64,000 nt of DNA from assembly GCA_902537815.1 (NCBI GenBank), contig CACBCS010000003.1, positions 91,320 to 155,319 of the forward strand. The letters are read 5' to 3'. Shown here piece by piece: positions 20,807 through 30,654 of this stretch (positions are counted from its first letter, which is position 1; each line of letters opens with the position of its first letter). Position numbers and translations under genes: made by a program. This DNA comes from an uncultured Pseudohongiella sp. (lineage in GTDB: Bacteria > Pseudomonadota > Gammaproteobacteria > Pseudomonadales > Pseudohongiellaceae). The notes beneath the pieces were generated by a model that saw only the letters and a program-made list of their open reading frames with translations, was not told where the DNA came from and made no database searches.

Positions 20807-21952
20807 ATGGAAAAAGCACCGATTAACTGGACAAACATGCTGCTGTTCAGCCTGACACCACTGCTGGCTGTGATTCTGGTTCCACTGTACGGCTACCTCG
20901 ACGGCTACGATCTTTATGAGTGGCTGGTCTTTCTTGGCATGATGCTTTTTTGCGGCCTGTCGATTACGGCCGGATACCACCGGATGTGGTCTCACAAAGC
21001 CTATAAGGGGCATCCCTTCCTGAGATTGATCTTCGCATTGGGGGGAGCCTGCGCCCTACAGAATGATGTGATGCACTGGGCCTCAGATCATCGCCGCCAC
21101 CACCGCCATGTTGATCAGAACGACAGGGACCCGTACTCCGCTGGCCGAGGATTCTGGTTTTCCCATATCGGCTGGATTCTGCGGAACTATGACAGTGGCA
21201 AGGAAGACTTCTCAAACATCAAGGACATTCAGCAGGACAAGATAGCGCTCTGGCAGCACCAGCATTATCTGCTGCTTGTGCTGCTTACTAACATTGCCCT
21301 GCCGGCATTCTTAGGCTTTCTGCATGGCGATATTATCGCTTGTCTGCTCCTGGGAGGGTTACTTAGACTGGTGATGAGCCAGCATGTGACCTACCTGATC
21401 AACTCGATTGCTCACATGTGGGGCAAGCAAACTTACAGCGACGCGAGTTCGGCGCGGGATAACCCCCTGCTCGCACTCATCACCTACGGTGAGGGCTATC
21501 ACAACTATCACCATACGTTCCAATGGGATTATCGCAATGGGGTTAAATGGTGGCATTTCGATCCCACCAAATGGATGATTCGCAGTTTATCTTGGGTGGG
21601 TCTGACCACAGACCTGAAAAGGACCGATCCTGCCCGCGTGGAGACAGCAAGATTACAAATGCAGTACCAGCGAGCACGCGAACAATTCGAGTTTCGCGAC
21701 ATCCCGGACAACCTCCGGGCAAAGCTGGAGCAGGAGTATGAACAGTTCCAGCAATTACTCAGAGACTGGAACGCGACCCGGCAACAGTGGCTTGAAGCGC
21801 GGGAAAAGCGCCTTCAGGAAACGCTTGCGCAATGGGAGCGGATGGAACTGCGCGACAGCTACAGAGAATTGAAATTCGCACTGACAATTCAGCGCAAGCG
21901 ATGGCATGAAGTGTTGCGAAGTCTTCGCTCCGCCGTGGCGACCGCTGCCTAG
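20807..21952 (+). CDS. Acyl-CoA / fatty acid delta-9 desaturase
   Basis: His boxes HRMWSHKAY, HRRHHRHVD, HNYHHTFQWDYR; charged helical C-terminal extension. Confidence 0.92.
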   Translation: MEKAPINWTNMLLFSLTPLLAVILVPLYGYLDGYDLYEWLVFLGMMLFCGLSITAGYHRMWSHKAYKGHPFLRLIFALGGACALQNDVMHWASDHRRHHRHVDQNDRDPYSAGRGFWFSHIGWILRNYDSGKEDFSNIKDIQQDKIALWQHQHYLLLVLLTNIALPAFLGFLHGDIIACLLLGGLLRLVMSQHVTYLINSIAHMWGKQTYSDASSARDNPLLALITYGEGYHNYHHTFQWDYRNGVKWWHFDPTKWMIRSLSWVGLTTDLKRTDPARVETARLQMQYQRAREQFEFRDIPDNLRAKLEQEYEQFQQLLRDWNATRQQWLEAREKRLQETLAQWERMELRDSYRELKFALTIQRKRWHEVLRSLRSAVATAA

Positions 21953-22162
21953 CAACTCAGCTCTAAGTAGACGGATTTTTCGCGGGTGCGTTATAGTCCG
22001 ACAGGCGGGGTGAACCGGCCGGCACGAATACCAGTAATGTCAGGGAGCGTCTGAGATTGTGGCTAACAGACCGCAGGCATCAGCCAGTCTCAAAGGCGTT
22101 CGCGAAGAGTTTGACAACTCAGACAAACATTTACAGACTTTTGAAGAAATCAAGGAGTCATC

Positions 22163-22669
22163 ATGATGAAAAGAGGTTTTCTGACGCTGGGACTGGGGCT
22201 CATGACGAGCGCGCTGGTTGGTTTGGCCCATGCCGTTGAAGAGGGTGACCCTGCTCCTGACTTTTCCCTTCCGTCAATCTACGCGGACCAACCGGCCATT
22301 GCGCTGGCTGACATGCCGGGTAAAACCGTTTACGTTGACTTTTGGGCGTCTTGGTGCGCTCCGTGCCTAACCTCGCTTCCACTTTACAACGATCTGTACA
22401 ACAAATACCGGGGCCGGGGTCTCGAAGTGGTAGCGATCAATGTGGACAATCCGATCGAAGATGGCCTGGATTTCCTGCTGGACACCCCTTTAGACTTTTT
22501 GATTCCCTCAGACCCGGAAGGAGATATGGCGACACAGTTCAATGTCATCGGCATGCCGTCCTCCTACCTGATCGGACCTGATGGCGAAGTAAAACTGGTG
22601 CACATGGGATTTCGACCGACAGACATGGAGATGATCGAAGCCGCGATCGTCGCAAATCTGCCAGACTGA
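22163..22669 (+). CDS. Exported TlpA-like thiol-disulfide redoxin
   Basis: Signal peptide; VDFWASWCAPCLTSLPLYNDLY; cis-Pro GMPSSYLIGPDG. Confidence 0.92.
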   Translation: MMKRGFLTLGLGLMTSALVGLAHAVEEGDPAPDFSLPSIYADQPAIALADMPGKTVYVDFWASWCAPCLTSLPLYNDLYNKYRGRGLEVVAINVDNPIEDGLDFLLDTPLDFLIPSDPEGDMATQFNVIGMPSSYLIGPDGEVKLVHMGFRPTDMEMIEAAIVANLPD

Positions 22670-22687
22670 TTGGGGTTGCCCGCTAAG

Positions 22688-22894
22688 ATGCGACTGATAC
22701 TGTCTTTCATCATGCTTGCACTGCTTGCTGCCTGCAGTCAGGTTCAGCCCTGGGAGCGTGGCTATCTTGCCAAACAGGAAATGGCCTGGGACAGCGATCC
22801 TCTGGAACGCGCTCTCAACGACCACATTTTCTTCAGCAAAGAAGCCTCCTCAGGCGGCAACACTGCGGCCGGCGGCGGTTGCGGATGCAACTAG
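22688..22894 (+). CDS. DUF4266 small lipoprotein (68 aa) with C-terminal GGGCGCN
   Basis: LLAAC lipobox; PWERGYLAKQEMAWDSDPLERALNDHIFFSKEASSGGNTAAGGGCGCN. ATG 22688 preferred over TTG 22670. Confidence 0.87.
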   Translation: MRLILSFIMLALLAACSQVQPWERGYLAKQEMAWDSDPLERALNDHIFFSKEASSGGNTAAGGGCGCN

Positions 22895-22935
22895 CTTTCA
22901 AGGCTCGCCGGCCTTCAGACCATTGAGGTCACCCT

Positions 22936-24093
22936 GTGAAAAAGCCCGCGTCACGCAGCCTGATAGCTCTGTCCACTTCGGCACTTGCACTGCCCGGCAT
23001 CGCCGAGGCGGATGCACCGCCTCTGGCCTCATCACTCTCTTACAAGATCTCAAACTATCAGGAAGATGACTTAAGTCGTGAACAGGTTCCATTTGGCGAA
23101 CTTGAGCGGTACGACATCGACGTCCATCAATTTCAGTTTGTCTCCCCGCTTGGTCGTGACTATGCGCTGTTCATTGACGCTAATCACGAAAATATGAGTG
23201 GCGCTTCTCCCTGGTTCTCGACAGCAGGCTCCAACGGACAGCCAGTAATCAACATGAGCGGAGCAAGCGGCATCTACGATTCTCGGAGCGAGGTCAGCCT
23301 CGGTGTTCGGTACTATGGCGCACGCGGAAAAATCGGCGGCGCCATTGGCTACTCAGAGGAAAATGACTACCGCGCTAAATACGTCAGCATGAGCGGTTCA
23401 CGGAACTTCAATAACGATCTAACGACCCTGACGGTGAGCCTGAGTCATTCTGATGACAGCATCTTCCCGAGTGACGCTGAGCGCTTTAATCGCGTGCGTC
23501 ATGAGAACAAACAAGCAAGTTCGGTGGCAGTGAGTTTGAGTCAGGTGCTGAACCCAGTTGCCAGTTTCCAGACAGCACTGAGTCTGACCGGGCAATCGGG
23601 CTATTTGTCTGATCCATACAAACTGCAGGACAGCAGGCCTGATGAGAAGACCCAGATTGCTTTCTCGAATTCGCTGCGCTATTTCTTTATCAAGGCAGAT
23701 GGTGCGCTGCAGAGTGACTATCGCTACTACCGCGACGATTTTGGCATTCGTTCCCACACCCTAGATCTGTCCTGGTTCCAGAACGTAACACGATCATTCA
23801 AAATCGTTCCGATGCTGCGCTACTACAGTCAGTCTGCCGCCGACTTTTATACCAATATCGATGATTTTATGAAGCCGCTGTCTGAAAGCCAGTCCAGCGA
23901 TTATCGGCTGTCAGCATTCGGTGCCATCAGCGGGGGTCTGAGTTTCGTTGCGGATTTTGGTGGTTGGAGCGCTACCCTCACCGCCGAACGCTACGTAGCC
24001 AATGAAAAATACTCGGCTTTCACCGTAGCTCAACCCAGCCCCGGACTGGTCCAGTTCACCCGGCTATCGCTCGGCGTCGATTACGCATTCTAA
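22936..24093 (+). CDS. DUF3570 protein, predicted outer-membrane beta-barrel
   Basis: GTG start, signal peptide; NMSGASPWF and NMSGASGIYDSRSEVSLGVRYYG; alternating beta pattern; C-terminal LSLGVDYAF. Confidence 0.87.
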   Translation: MKKPASRSLIALSTSALALPGIAEADAPPLASSLSYKISNYQEDDLSREQVPFGELERYDIDVHQFQFVSPLGRDYALFIDANHENMSGASPWFSTAGSNGQPVINMSGASGIYDSRSEVSLGVRYYGARGKIGGAIGYSEENDYRAKYVSMSGSRNFNNDLTTLTVSLSHSDDSIFPSDAERFNRVRHENKQASSVAVSLSQVLNPVASFQTALSLTGQSGYLSDPYKLQDSRPDEKTQIAFSNSLRYFFIKADGALQSDYRYYRDDFGIRSHTLDLSWFQNVTRSFKIVPMLRYYSQSAADFYTNIDDFMKPLSESQSSDYRLSAFGAISGGLSFVADFGGWSATLTAERYVANEKYSAFTVAQPSPGLVQFTRLSLGVDYAF

Positions 24094-24108
24094 CCGCATG
24101 GAAATGCC

Positions 24109-25023
24109 ATGAGCACCAATCTGCGCCATGCCGGCTTCAGGGCAATGGGAACTTACTGCGAAATTCAGCTGTACGAAGCATCTCGGATCAGTGCCGCAAA
24201 ACTGGTTCGACGGCTGATCGACGAGGTCAGCCGGCTTGAAAGCAAATATACACGCTATCGAGACGACAGTTTTCTGAGCGAAATCAACCGCAGTGCGGGC
24301 AAGCAGACGGGTATCAAAATAGATATCGAAACTCTGAAGCTCTTTGAACATGCGAGGAGCTGCTATGAACAGAGCGACGGACTGTTTGATATCACGGCAG
24401 GCGTCCTGCGTCGCGTTTGGGATTTCAGTCGCAGGCAGATACCCGACGAATCGGAGCTTGAGGGGCTTTTGCCACTGATCGGGTACGAGAAACTCAACTG
24501 GCGGGACGATACGCTATTGATGCCCGCAAACATGGAAATTGATTTCGGCGGCATCGTAAAGGAATACGCAGCAGACACCCTCGCCACACTGGCGAGGGAA
24601 CTCGGCGTCAGGCGCGGTCTAGTCAATCTCGGAGGCGACTTCGCCGCGATTGGAACACAGCCAGAAAATCGACCCTGGCCGATAGGCATCACCCATCCGG
24701 AAGATTCAACGAAAATGATGTCACACTTTCACTTATCTGAAGGTGGCCTTGCCTCTTCCGGTGATTATGAGCGCTCTTTCATCCTGGAGGGGAAGCGTTA
24801 CAGCCACCTGTTGAATCCCAAAACCGGCTGGCCTTGCTCAGGACTGAGAGCTGTCAGCGTTGCTGCGAATCTCTGCACGGTTGCAGGATCCTTCGCTACA
24901 ATTGCCATGCTTAAGCCAGAGCAGGATGCCATAGACTGGCTGACTGATTCCGGTCTGCCGTTTGTTTTTATGGACGGCACCGGGCAGATCGGCGGGCCAG
25001 GGCTGACTGACTCGAGTTATTGA
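24109..25023 (+). CDS. apbE: FAD:protein FMN transferase (ApbE)
   Basis: RAMGTYCEIQLY, SRLESKYTRYRDDSFLSEINR, DFGGIVKEYAADT, VNLGGDFAAIG, YSHLLNPKTGWP. Confidence 0.93.
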   Translation: MSTNLRHAGFRAMGTYCEIQLYEASRISAAKLVRRLIDEVSRLESKYTRYRDDSFLSEINRSAGKQTGIKIDIETLKLFEHARSCYEQSDGLFDITAGVLRRVWDFSRRQIPDESELEGLLPLIGYEKLNWRDDTLLMPANMEIDFGGIVKEYAADTLATLARELGVRRGLVNLGGDFAAIGTQPENRPWPIGITHPEDSTKMMSHFHLSEGGLASSGDYERSFILEGKRYSHLLNPKTGWPCSGLRAVSVAANLCTVAGSFATIAMLKPEQDAIDWLTDSGLPFVFMDGTGQIGGPGLTDSSY

Positions 25024-26015
25024 ATGAGCTGCAGCGGCGGTTCGTCAAGGGCTGCAATCTGTTCACGCAGTTCCAGGATATGATCCGACCAATATCTCTG
25101 GGTGTTGAACCAGGGGAAGTTCAGGGGAAAAGCAGGGTCGGTCCAGCGTCTGGCCAGCCATGCACTGTAGTTTATCAGGCGCATGGTTCGCAGGATCTCG
25201 ATCAGCGCCAGTTCGCTCACCCGGAAATCATGAAATTCATTATATCCTTCGACCAGCTCGAGCAGTTGCGCCTGCCTGTGGTCTCGGTCGCCAGAAAGCA
25301 GCATCCACAAATCCTGTATGGCAGGCCCCATCACCGTGTCATCAAAATCAACAAAGTGCGGTGTGCCCTCATGCCACAGAACGTTCCCGAGATGACAGTC
25401 ACCATGGATCCGCAGTGATCGCCAGTCGCCTGTTGACGCAAGCTGTTCTGACATCCTGTCAAACAGATCCCGCATCAGGGTTTCGTACGCGGTAATCAGG
25501 TCAGACGGCAGGAAATCGTTCTCAAGCAGATAACGGCTGCTGTCTAACGCTGTCTCAAGGCGCAAATGTTGCCGATAGCTGAAGCTGCTCTGGGCGCCGA
25601 CGGCGTGGATTCTGGCGACAAATCTTCCCATCGTGAACAGACTATCCAGATCATCGAGCTCTGGAGTCCTACCGATGAGTTGTGGGAACAGCGCGAGCTC
25701 AAAGCCATCAACCTGCACATGTGTTTCATCGCTCGCCAGCTTCATGGGGGGAACTACAGGAATTTCCAGATCGAACAATTCCTGAGTAAAGGCATGCTCT
25801 TCGCGAATTTGCCGAGCCTCCCACCGACCGGGCCTGTAAAATTTCGCAATCAGACTGGTCCCATCGAGCAGACCGATCTGATAGACCCGATTTTCATAAC
25901 TGTTCAGAGCAAAAAAGCGGGCATCCGTGTCGAAGCCAAGGGACTCGACAGCGGCCAGAACCCGATCTGGTGTCAGTGCAGCGAACGGATGCTCGGACAG
26001 TGTCAACCACCCCAC
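25017..26015 (-). CDS. srkA: Stress response kinase A (SrkA/YihE family)
   Basis: SYENRVYQIGLLDGTSLIAKFYRPGRW; RIHGDCHLGNVLWHEGTPHFVDFDDTVMGPAIQDLWMLL. Confidence 0.93.
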   Translation of the reverse strand: MGWLTLSEHPFAALTPDRVLAAVESLGFDTDARFFALNSYENRVYQIGLLDGTSLIAKFYRPGRWEARQIREEHAFTQELFDLEIPVVPPMKLASDETHVQVDGFELALFPQLIGRTPELDDLDSLFTMGRFVARIHAVGAQSSFSYRQHLRLETALDSSRYLLENDFLPSDLITAYETLMRDLFDRMSEQLASTGDWRSLRIHGDCHLGNVLWHEGTPHFVDFDDTVMGPAIQDLWMLLSGDRDHRQAQLLELVEGYNEFHDFRVSELALIEILRTMRLINYSAWLARRWTDPAFPLNFPWFNTQRYWSDHILELREQIAALDEPPLQLIQ

Positions 26016-26054
26016 CCGTCACTCAGGTTGAAACCAGGTCGTTTCATTACCGGT

Positions 26055-26393
26055 TCAGGCATCCTTGTTATCGCTTTTGGTACTGCCGACCAGGGAAACC
26101 GGAAACGGCGTGATTTTATCGCCGTTGGAGATTTTGGCGACACCGGTTTTTTCGACTTCGTCTATTCTGATGATCGCCTGCATCGGGATGAAGCTACGCC
26201 TGACGCCGGAAAATTCTGATTTCAGTTTCTCCTCGCTGGGATCAACCACCACCTGAGAGCGCTCATCGAACAAAAATTCCTCTATTTCGATGAATCCGTA
26301 TAGGTCACTCTGGTAAACCTGTTTGACAAAAATTTCGTACACCTTGCCTTTGTTGAGAAAGGTTATCTTGTAGATTTCTGTCGTATTAGTCAT
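26055..26393 (-). CDS. DUF1820 family protein
   Basis: YKITFLNKGKVYEIFVKQVYQSDLYGFIEIEEFLFDERSQVVVDPSEEKLKSEF...RSFIPMQAIIRIDEV. Confidence 0.85.
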   Translation of the reverse strand: MTNTTEIYKITFLNKGKVYEIFVKQVYQSDLYGFIEIEEFLFDERSQVVVDPSEEKLKSEFSGVRRSFIPMQAIIRIDEVEKTGVAKISNGDKITPFPVSLVGSTKSDNKDA

Positions 26394-26696
26394 TTAAATC
26401 AATCTCTTAGAGAAACAAAGGTGACGGCAGACGAAACTGGATGCAAACCACGTCAGGAGTTTGCATAACCAGGTTTTCCGGCTACTTGCCGGCTATATAT
26501 TGCGTTCGAGCAGCATAATTCAAGGGCTGCAGCCACTGAGAAGACGCCTCAGACCTGCTATACTGCGCGTGCTCGGTTTGACCGACGCGACCTCGCGACT
26601 TCAGTACCGAACTGAGCGCAAGAGCACCCGATTAACGATGCTTTTGGGATAGAAGTCAATCAGCACATCAATTGAAACGAGTTGGCCGAGGATAGA

Positions 26697-28067
26697 GTGG
26701 AGAGTTCAGAGAAAAATCTGCAATCAGCAAAGTCGAAGCAGGAAGGCCAGCAGCGCGTGTTCATCAAAACTCACGGCTGTCAGATGAATGAATATGATTC
26801 CGCGAGAATGCTTGATTTGCTCAAGCAGAACGACGGCGCGGTCCTGGTGGACACGGCTGAACAGGCTGACGTATTGCTGCTGAATACTTGCTCTATCCGC
26901 GAAAAAGCACAGGAGAAGGTGTTCCATCAGCTGGGACGCTGGCGAACGCTGAAAGAGCAGAATCCGAATGTGCGCATCGCGGTCGGCGGTTGCGTCGCCA
27001 GCCAGGAGGGAGAAGCGATCGGTAAACGTGCGCCCTACGTCGATGTGGTATTCGGCCCGCAAACACTGCACAAGTTACCGGAAATGCTCGAAGCCTCTCA
27101 GTCAGGCGAAACGGTAGTTGACATCAGTTTCCCAGAGATTGAAAAGTTTGATCGTTTACCTGAACCTGAAGTGAGCGTCTGTCATGCCTTTCTCACCATT
27201 ATGGAAGGCTGCAGCAAGTACTGCAGTTTTTGTGTTGTCCCGTATACCCGAGGAGAAGAAGTCAGCAGACCCCTTGACGATGTACTGGCAGAAGCGGTTC
27301 ACCTGGCAGAGCAAGGTGTCAGGGAAATCAATCTGCTGGGACAGAATGTCAACGCCTACCGGGGACTGTCTCATGAGGGCAAGATCGTTGATCTGGCCTT
27401 GTTGATCAATTACATCGCTTCGATCGAGGGCATAGACCGAATTCGATTCACGACTTCGCACCCGGTTGAATTTAACCAGAACCTGGTAGAGGCTTACGGA
27501 CAGATATCGGAACTGGTCTCTCATTTGCACCTGCCGGTGCAGAGCGGGTCTGACCGTATACTGGCAGCCATGAAGCGCGGCCATACTGCACTGGAATACC
27601 GTTCATTAATACGCAAGATCAAAGCGAATCGGCCGGGGATAAGCCTGTCATCTGACTTTATTGTCGGCTTTCCCGGAGAAACAAACGCCGACTTTGAGGA
27701 CACCATGAAGCTGATTATTGATGTCGGCTACGACACATCATTCAGCTTTATTTACAGCGCCCGTCCGGGGACACCCGCCGCTGAACTTCCGGATCCCACC
27801 AGTGAGCAGGAGAAAAAACATCGCCTGGCTACTCTACAATCGCAAATCGTCTCCCAAGCCAGCGCGATCAGTGAGGCGATGGTAGGCGGGGTAGAGTCAG
27901 TACTGATTACCGGCATCTCTAAGAAAGACCCGGGCGCGCTGCAGGGTCGAACAGAAAATAACCGGGTAGTTAACTTCCGTTGCGATGACCATTCCTTGAT
28001 TGGACAGTTTGCTAGTATAGAGATTACTGATGCACTCCCGAATTCTTTGTTAGGAAACACCGTCTGA
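26697..28067 (+). CDS. miaB: tRNA-2-methylthio-N6-dimethylallyladenosine synthase
   Basis: [17 protein letters not shown]; radical [23 protein letters not shown] 26697 start (TTG 26682 alternative). Confidence 0.96.
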   Translation: MESSEKNLQSAKSKQEGQQRVFIKTHGCQMNEYDSARMLDLLKQNDGAVLVDTAEQADVLLLNTCSIREKAQEKVFHQLGRWRTLKEQNPNVRIAVGGCVASQEGEAIGKRAPYVDVVFGPQTLHKLPEMLEASQSGETVVDISFPEIEKFDRLPEPEVSVCHAFLTIMEGCSKYCSFCVVPYTRGEEVSRPLDDVLAEAVHLAEQGVREINLLGQNVNAYRGLSHEGKIVDLALLINYIASIEGIDRIRFTTSHPVEFNQNLVEAYGQISELVSHLHLPVQSGSDRILAAMKRGHTALEYRSLIRKIKANRPGISLSSDFIVGFPGETNADFEDTMKLIIDVGYDTSFSFIYSARPGTPAAELPDPTSEQEKKHRLATLQSQIVSQASAISEAMVGGVESVLITGISKKDPGALQGRTENNRVVNFRCDDHSLIGQFASIEITDALPNSLLGNTV

Positions 28068-28131
28068 GCAAGCGAACGCAGCAACCATAAAGCCGGCAGG
28101 GCAGATTCTGCCTCCACTTTGTCTTACTATC

Positions 28132-29157
28132 ATGGCCAGTCATTTCATTAACCTAACCCTGCTCCCTGACAGCGCCCAACGTCTGTCCAACCTGTGCGGA
28201 AGGCTTAACGAGCATATCCAGCAGATTGAACTGGGATTACAGTTAAAGATCCGTCAGCGGGGCAATATATTTCAGCTCAATGGGGATGAACAGGCAGTTG
28301 CCAGTGGTTGCGAACTGCTTGAAATGCTCTATCGAGCGACCGAAAATGAAAAACTCCTGAGCCCGAACCAGATTCACTTAGCCATGCAGGAATTCCTGAA
28401 TAACGAATCTGCTGCAACTGAGAGCGATCGCGCCGCAGAGCCCTCTGAACTGATCAGCATCCCCAAAGGCAGCATCAAACCTCGCAGCAAACATCAGCGG
28501 GATTATGTTAGGAACATCTGGCGGCACGACATCAATTTTGGCATCGGGCCCGCCGGCACTGGCAAGACCTATCTTGCGGTTGCCTGCGCAGTTGAGGCAC
28601 TCACCAAAGAAAGAATCAACCGCATTCTGCTGGTCCGGCCAGCCGTAGAAGCGGGAGAAAAATTAGGCTTTCTGCCCGGTGACCTGTCGCAAAAAATAGA
28701 TCCATACCTGAGACCGCTCTATGATGCCCTGTACGAGATGCTGGGATTCGAACGGGTCGGGCGTCTTATTGACAAAAACGTGATTGAAGTCGCACCTCTG
28801 GCCTACATGCGAGGCAGAACGCTGAATAATTCTTTTATCATTCTCGACGAGAGCCAGAACACCACAACCGCTCAGATGAAAATGTTCCTCACCCGAATCG
28901 GGTTTGGCTCAACAGCAGTCATCACCGGGGATGTCACGCAAATTGATTTACCGAAAGGTGAACGCTCCGGACTGGTCCACGTCAGCCAGGTATTGAAAAA
29001 CGTCCACGGGATCGGATTCGCCCACTTCAGCTCTCAGGACGTTGTCAGACACCGACTCGTTCAGCGAATCGTTGAAGCCTATGACGCTTTCGACGACAAA
29101 TCAGACACACCCATTTCGCACCCGAACAGCAGCGGCAAACATGACAGCGACCATTGA
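28132..29157 (+). CDS. ybeZ: PhoH-like ATPase (YbeZ)
   Basis: GPAGTGKTYLAVACAVEAL; RPAVEAGEKLGFLPGDLSQKIDPYLRPLYDAL. Confidence 0.95.
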   Translation: MASHFINLTLLPDSAQRLSNLCGRLNEHIQQIELGLQLKIRQRGNIFQLNGDEQAVASGCELLEMLYRATENEKLLSPNQIHLAMQEFLNNESAATESDRAAEPSELISIPKGSIKPRSKHQRDYVRNIWRHDINFGIGPAGTGKTYLAVACAVEALTKERINRILLVRPAVEAGEKLGFLPGDLSQKIDPYLRPLYDALYEMLGFERVGRLIDKNVIEVAPLAYMRGRTLNNSFIILDESQNTTTAQMKMFLTRIGFGSTAVITGDVTQIDLPKGERSGLVHVSQVLKNVHGIGFAHFSSQDVVRHRLVQRIVEAYDAFDDKSDTPISHPNSSGKHDSDH

Positions 29158-29614
29158 GCTCGATGATGCCTGCCCGGATCACTGGTCTCCCGATTATGAC
29201 TTCTGCCTTCGTGTTCTGGCGACAGCCTGTCAGGCAGCCGGCTTGGATCATGATGTCACCGTCAGCCTGCGCTTTGTCGACGCTGAGGAGTCCCGGACCC
29301 TGAATCTCAGATATCGTGAGAAAAACGCCTCGGCCAATGTGCTTTCCTTCCGTGCTGACTTGCCTGAATCCCTCACGGCAAACCTCACCTCGGAGCCCCT
29401 TGGAGACATTGTGATCTGTCCGGTCGTTGTTGAAGCAGAGGCACGAGAACAATTGAAAACCGTGGAAGATCACTGGACCCATATGCTCGTCCATGGGCTC
29501 TATCACCTCATTGGCTACGACCATATTACCGAAAGCGAGAGCGCCACTATGGAGGCGCTTGAAATTGAATGCTTGAAAAAGCTTGGAATTAGTAATCCGT
29601 ATTTGTTAGTGTGA
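29141..29614 (+). CDS. ybeY: Endoribonuclease YbeY
   Basis: Zn motif HMLVHGLYHLIGYDH; SLRFVDAEESRTLNLRYREKNASANVLSF; start placed at MTATIELDD. Confidence 0.95.
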   Translation: MTATIELDDACPDHWSPDYDFCLRVLATACQAAGLDHDVTVSLRFVDAEESRTLNLRYREKNASANVLSFRADLPESLTANLTSEPLGDIVICPVVVEAEAREQLKTVEDHWTHMLVHGLYHLIGYDHITESESATMEALEIECLKKLGISNPYLLV

Positions 29615-29654
29615 CCTCTACCGCCATCCGAAGGAGGCTGATAGCCGCCCGTAC

Positions 29655-30533
29655 ATGACAGACGACCAATCTAGCATCGATCCGAGACCCCGGTCCTGGA
29701 TCGATAAAATCGCGCAAGTTTTTTCTGACGAACCCACTGACAAAAAGAGTCTCCTCGAGTTACTGCGCAACGCAGAGCAAGATCAGGTTCTGGACGCTGA
29801 TGCACTCGGCATCATCGAAGGCGCACTGCAGGTTTCCAGCATGCAGGTACGTGATATCATGATTCCCCGATCACAGGTTGTGACTGTACCGGCCGACCTT
29901 ACTCTGAGTGATATTGTCGAACTGGTCACCAAAGCCTCGCATTCACGCTTTCCAGTAGTTGGGGAAAACGTAGACAACGTGATGGGCATTTTGCTCGCGA
30001 AGGATTTACTTCCTCTGCTACTGACTGACAGTCAGGACCGTTTCGACATCAAGGATCTCGTCCGCCCCGCAACCTTTGTCCCGGAAAGTAAGAGACTGAA
30101 CGTGCTGCTCAAAGATTTCCGTGAAACGCGACAACACATGGCCATCGTGATTGATGAATATGGCAGTGTTTGCGGCGCGGTGACGATTGAAGATGTCCTT
30201 GAGCAGATCGTCGGTGAGATCGAGGATGAATTCGATGTCGATGACGACAGCTACATCAAAAAGTTTGACGAGACAAATTACATCGTGAAGGCACTGACTC
30301 CGCTAGATGAATTCAATGACTATTTTGGTACTGAGTTCAGTGATCAGGAATTCACTACTCTTGGCGGCCTGATTTTGCAACAGTTCGGTCGCATCCCTGA
30401 ACGCAGCGAATCCGTGATATTGGGCACTTTGCAGGTAACGGTACTCAATGCCGACAGTCGTCAGATTAAACTACTCAAAGTTAACACCAACACCCTGCTA
30501 GATTCAGACTCAGGCTCCCAGTCACCGGCTTGA
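29655..30533 (+). CDS. corC: CorC/HlyC family CBS-domain protein (YbeX)
   Basis: MQVRDIMIPRSQV; CBS pair; AIVIDEYGSVCGAVTIEDVLEQIVGEIEDEFD. Confidence 0.94.
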   Translation: MTDDQSSIDPRPRSWIDKIAQVFSDEPTDKKSLLELLRNAEQDQVLDADALGIIEGALQVSSMQVRDIMIPRSQVVTVPADLTLSDIVELVTKASHSRFPVVGENVDNVMGILLAKDLLPLLLTDSQDRFDIKDLVRPATFVPESKRLNVLLKDFRETRQHMAIVIDEYGSVCGAVTIEDVLEQIVGEIEDEFDVDDDSYIKKFDETNYIVKALTPLDEFNDYFGTEFSDQEFTTLGGLILQQFGRIPERSESVILGTLQVTVLNADSRQIKLLKVNTNTLLDSDSGSQSPA

Positions 30534-30654
30534 AAGGCAGCGCCCGTTTAGCCAGAAATATAGCGCCAAGACTACCTGCCGCCCGAGCCCTGCGGTATGC
30601 TTGCGCACACCGAAACAGGGCGCCAGAGCCGCCCATGAACACAGAATTTGATCC

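Noticed and set aside
26460-26500. Short direct repeat CCGGCTA x2 upstream of miaB
   Set aside because: Only 7 nt, two copies; expected by chance.
30534-30654. Possible N-terminal remnant of lnt between corC and leuS
   Set aside because: The frame LKGSARLARNIAPRLPAARALRYACAHR has no clear Lnt motif; too short to support.
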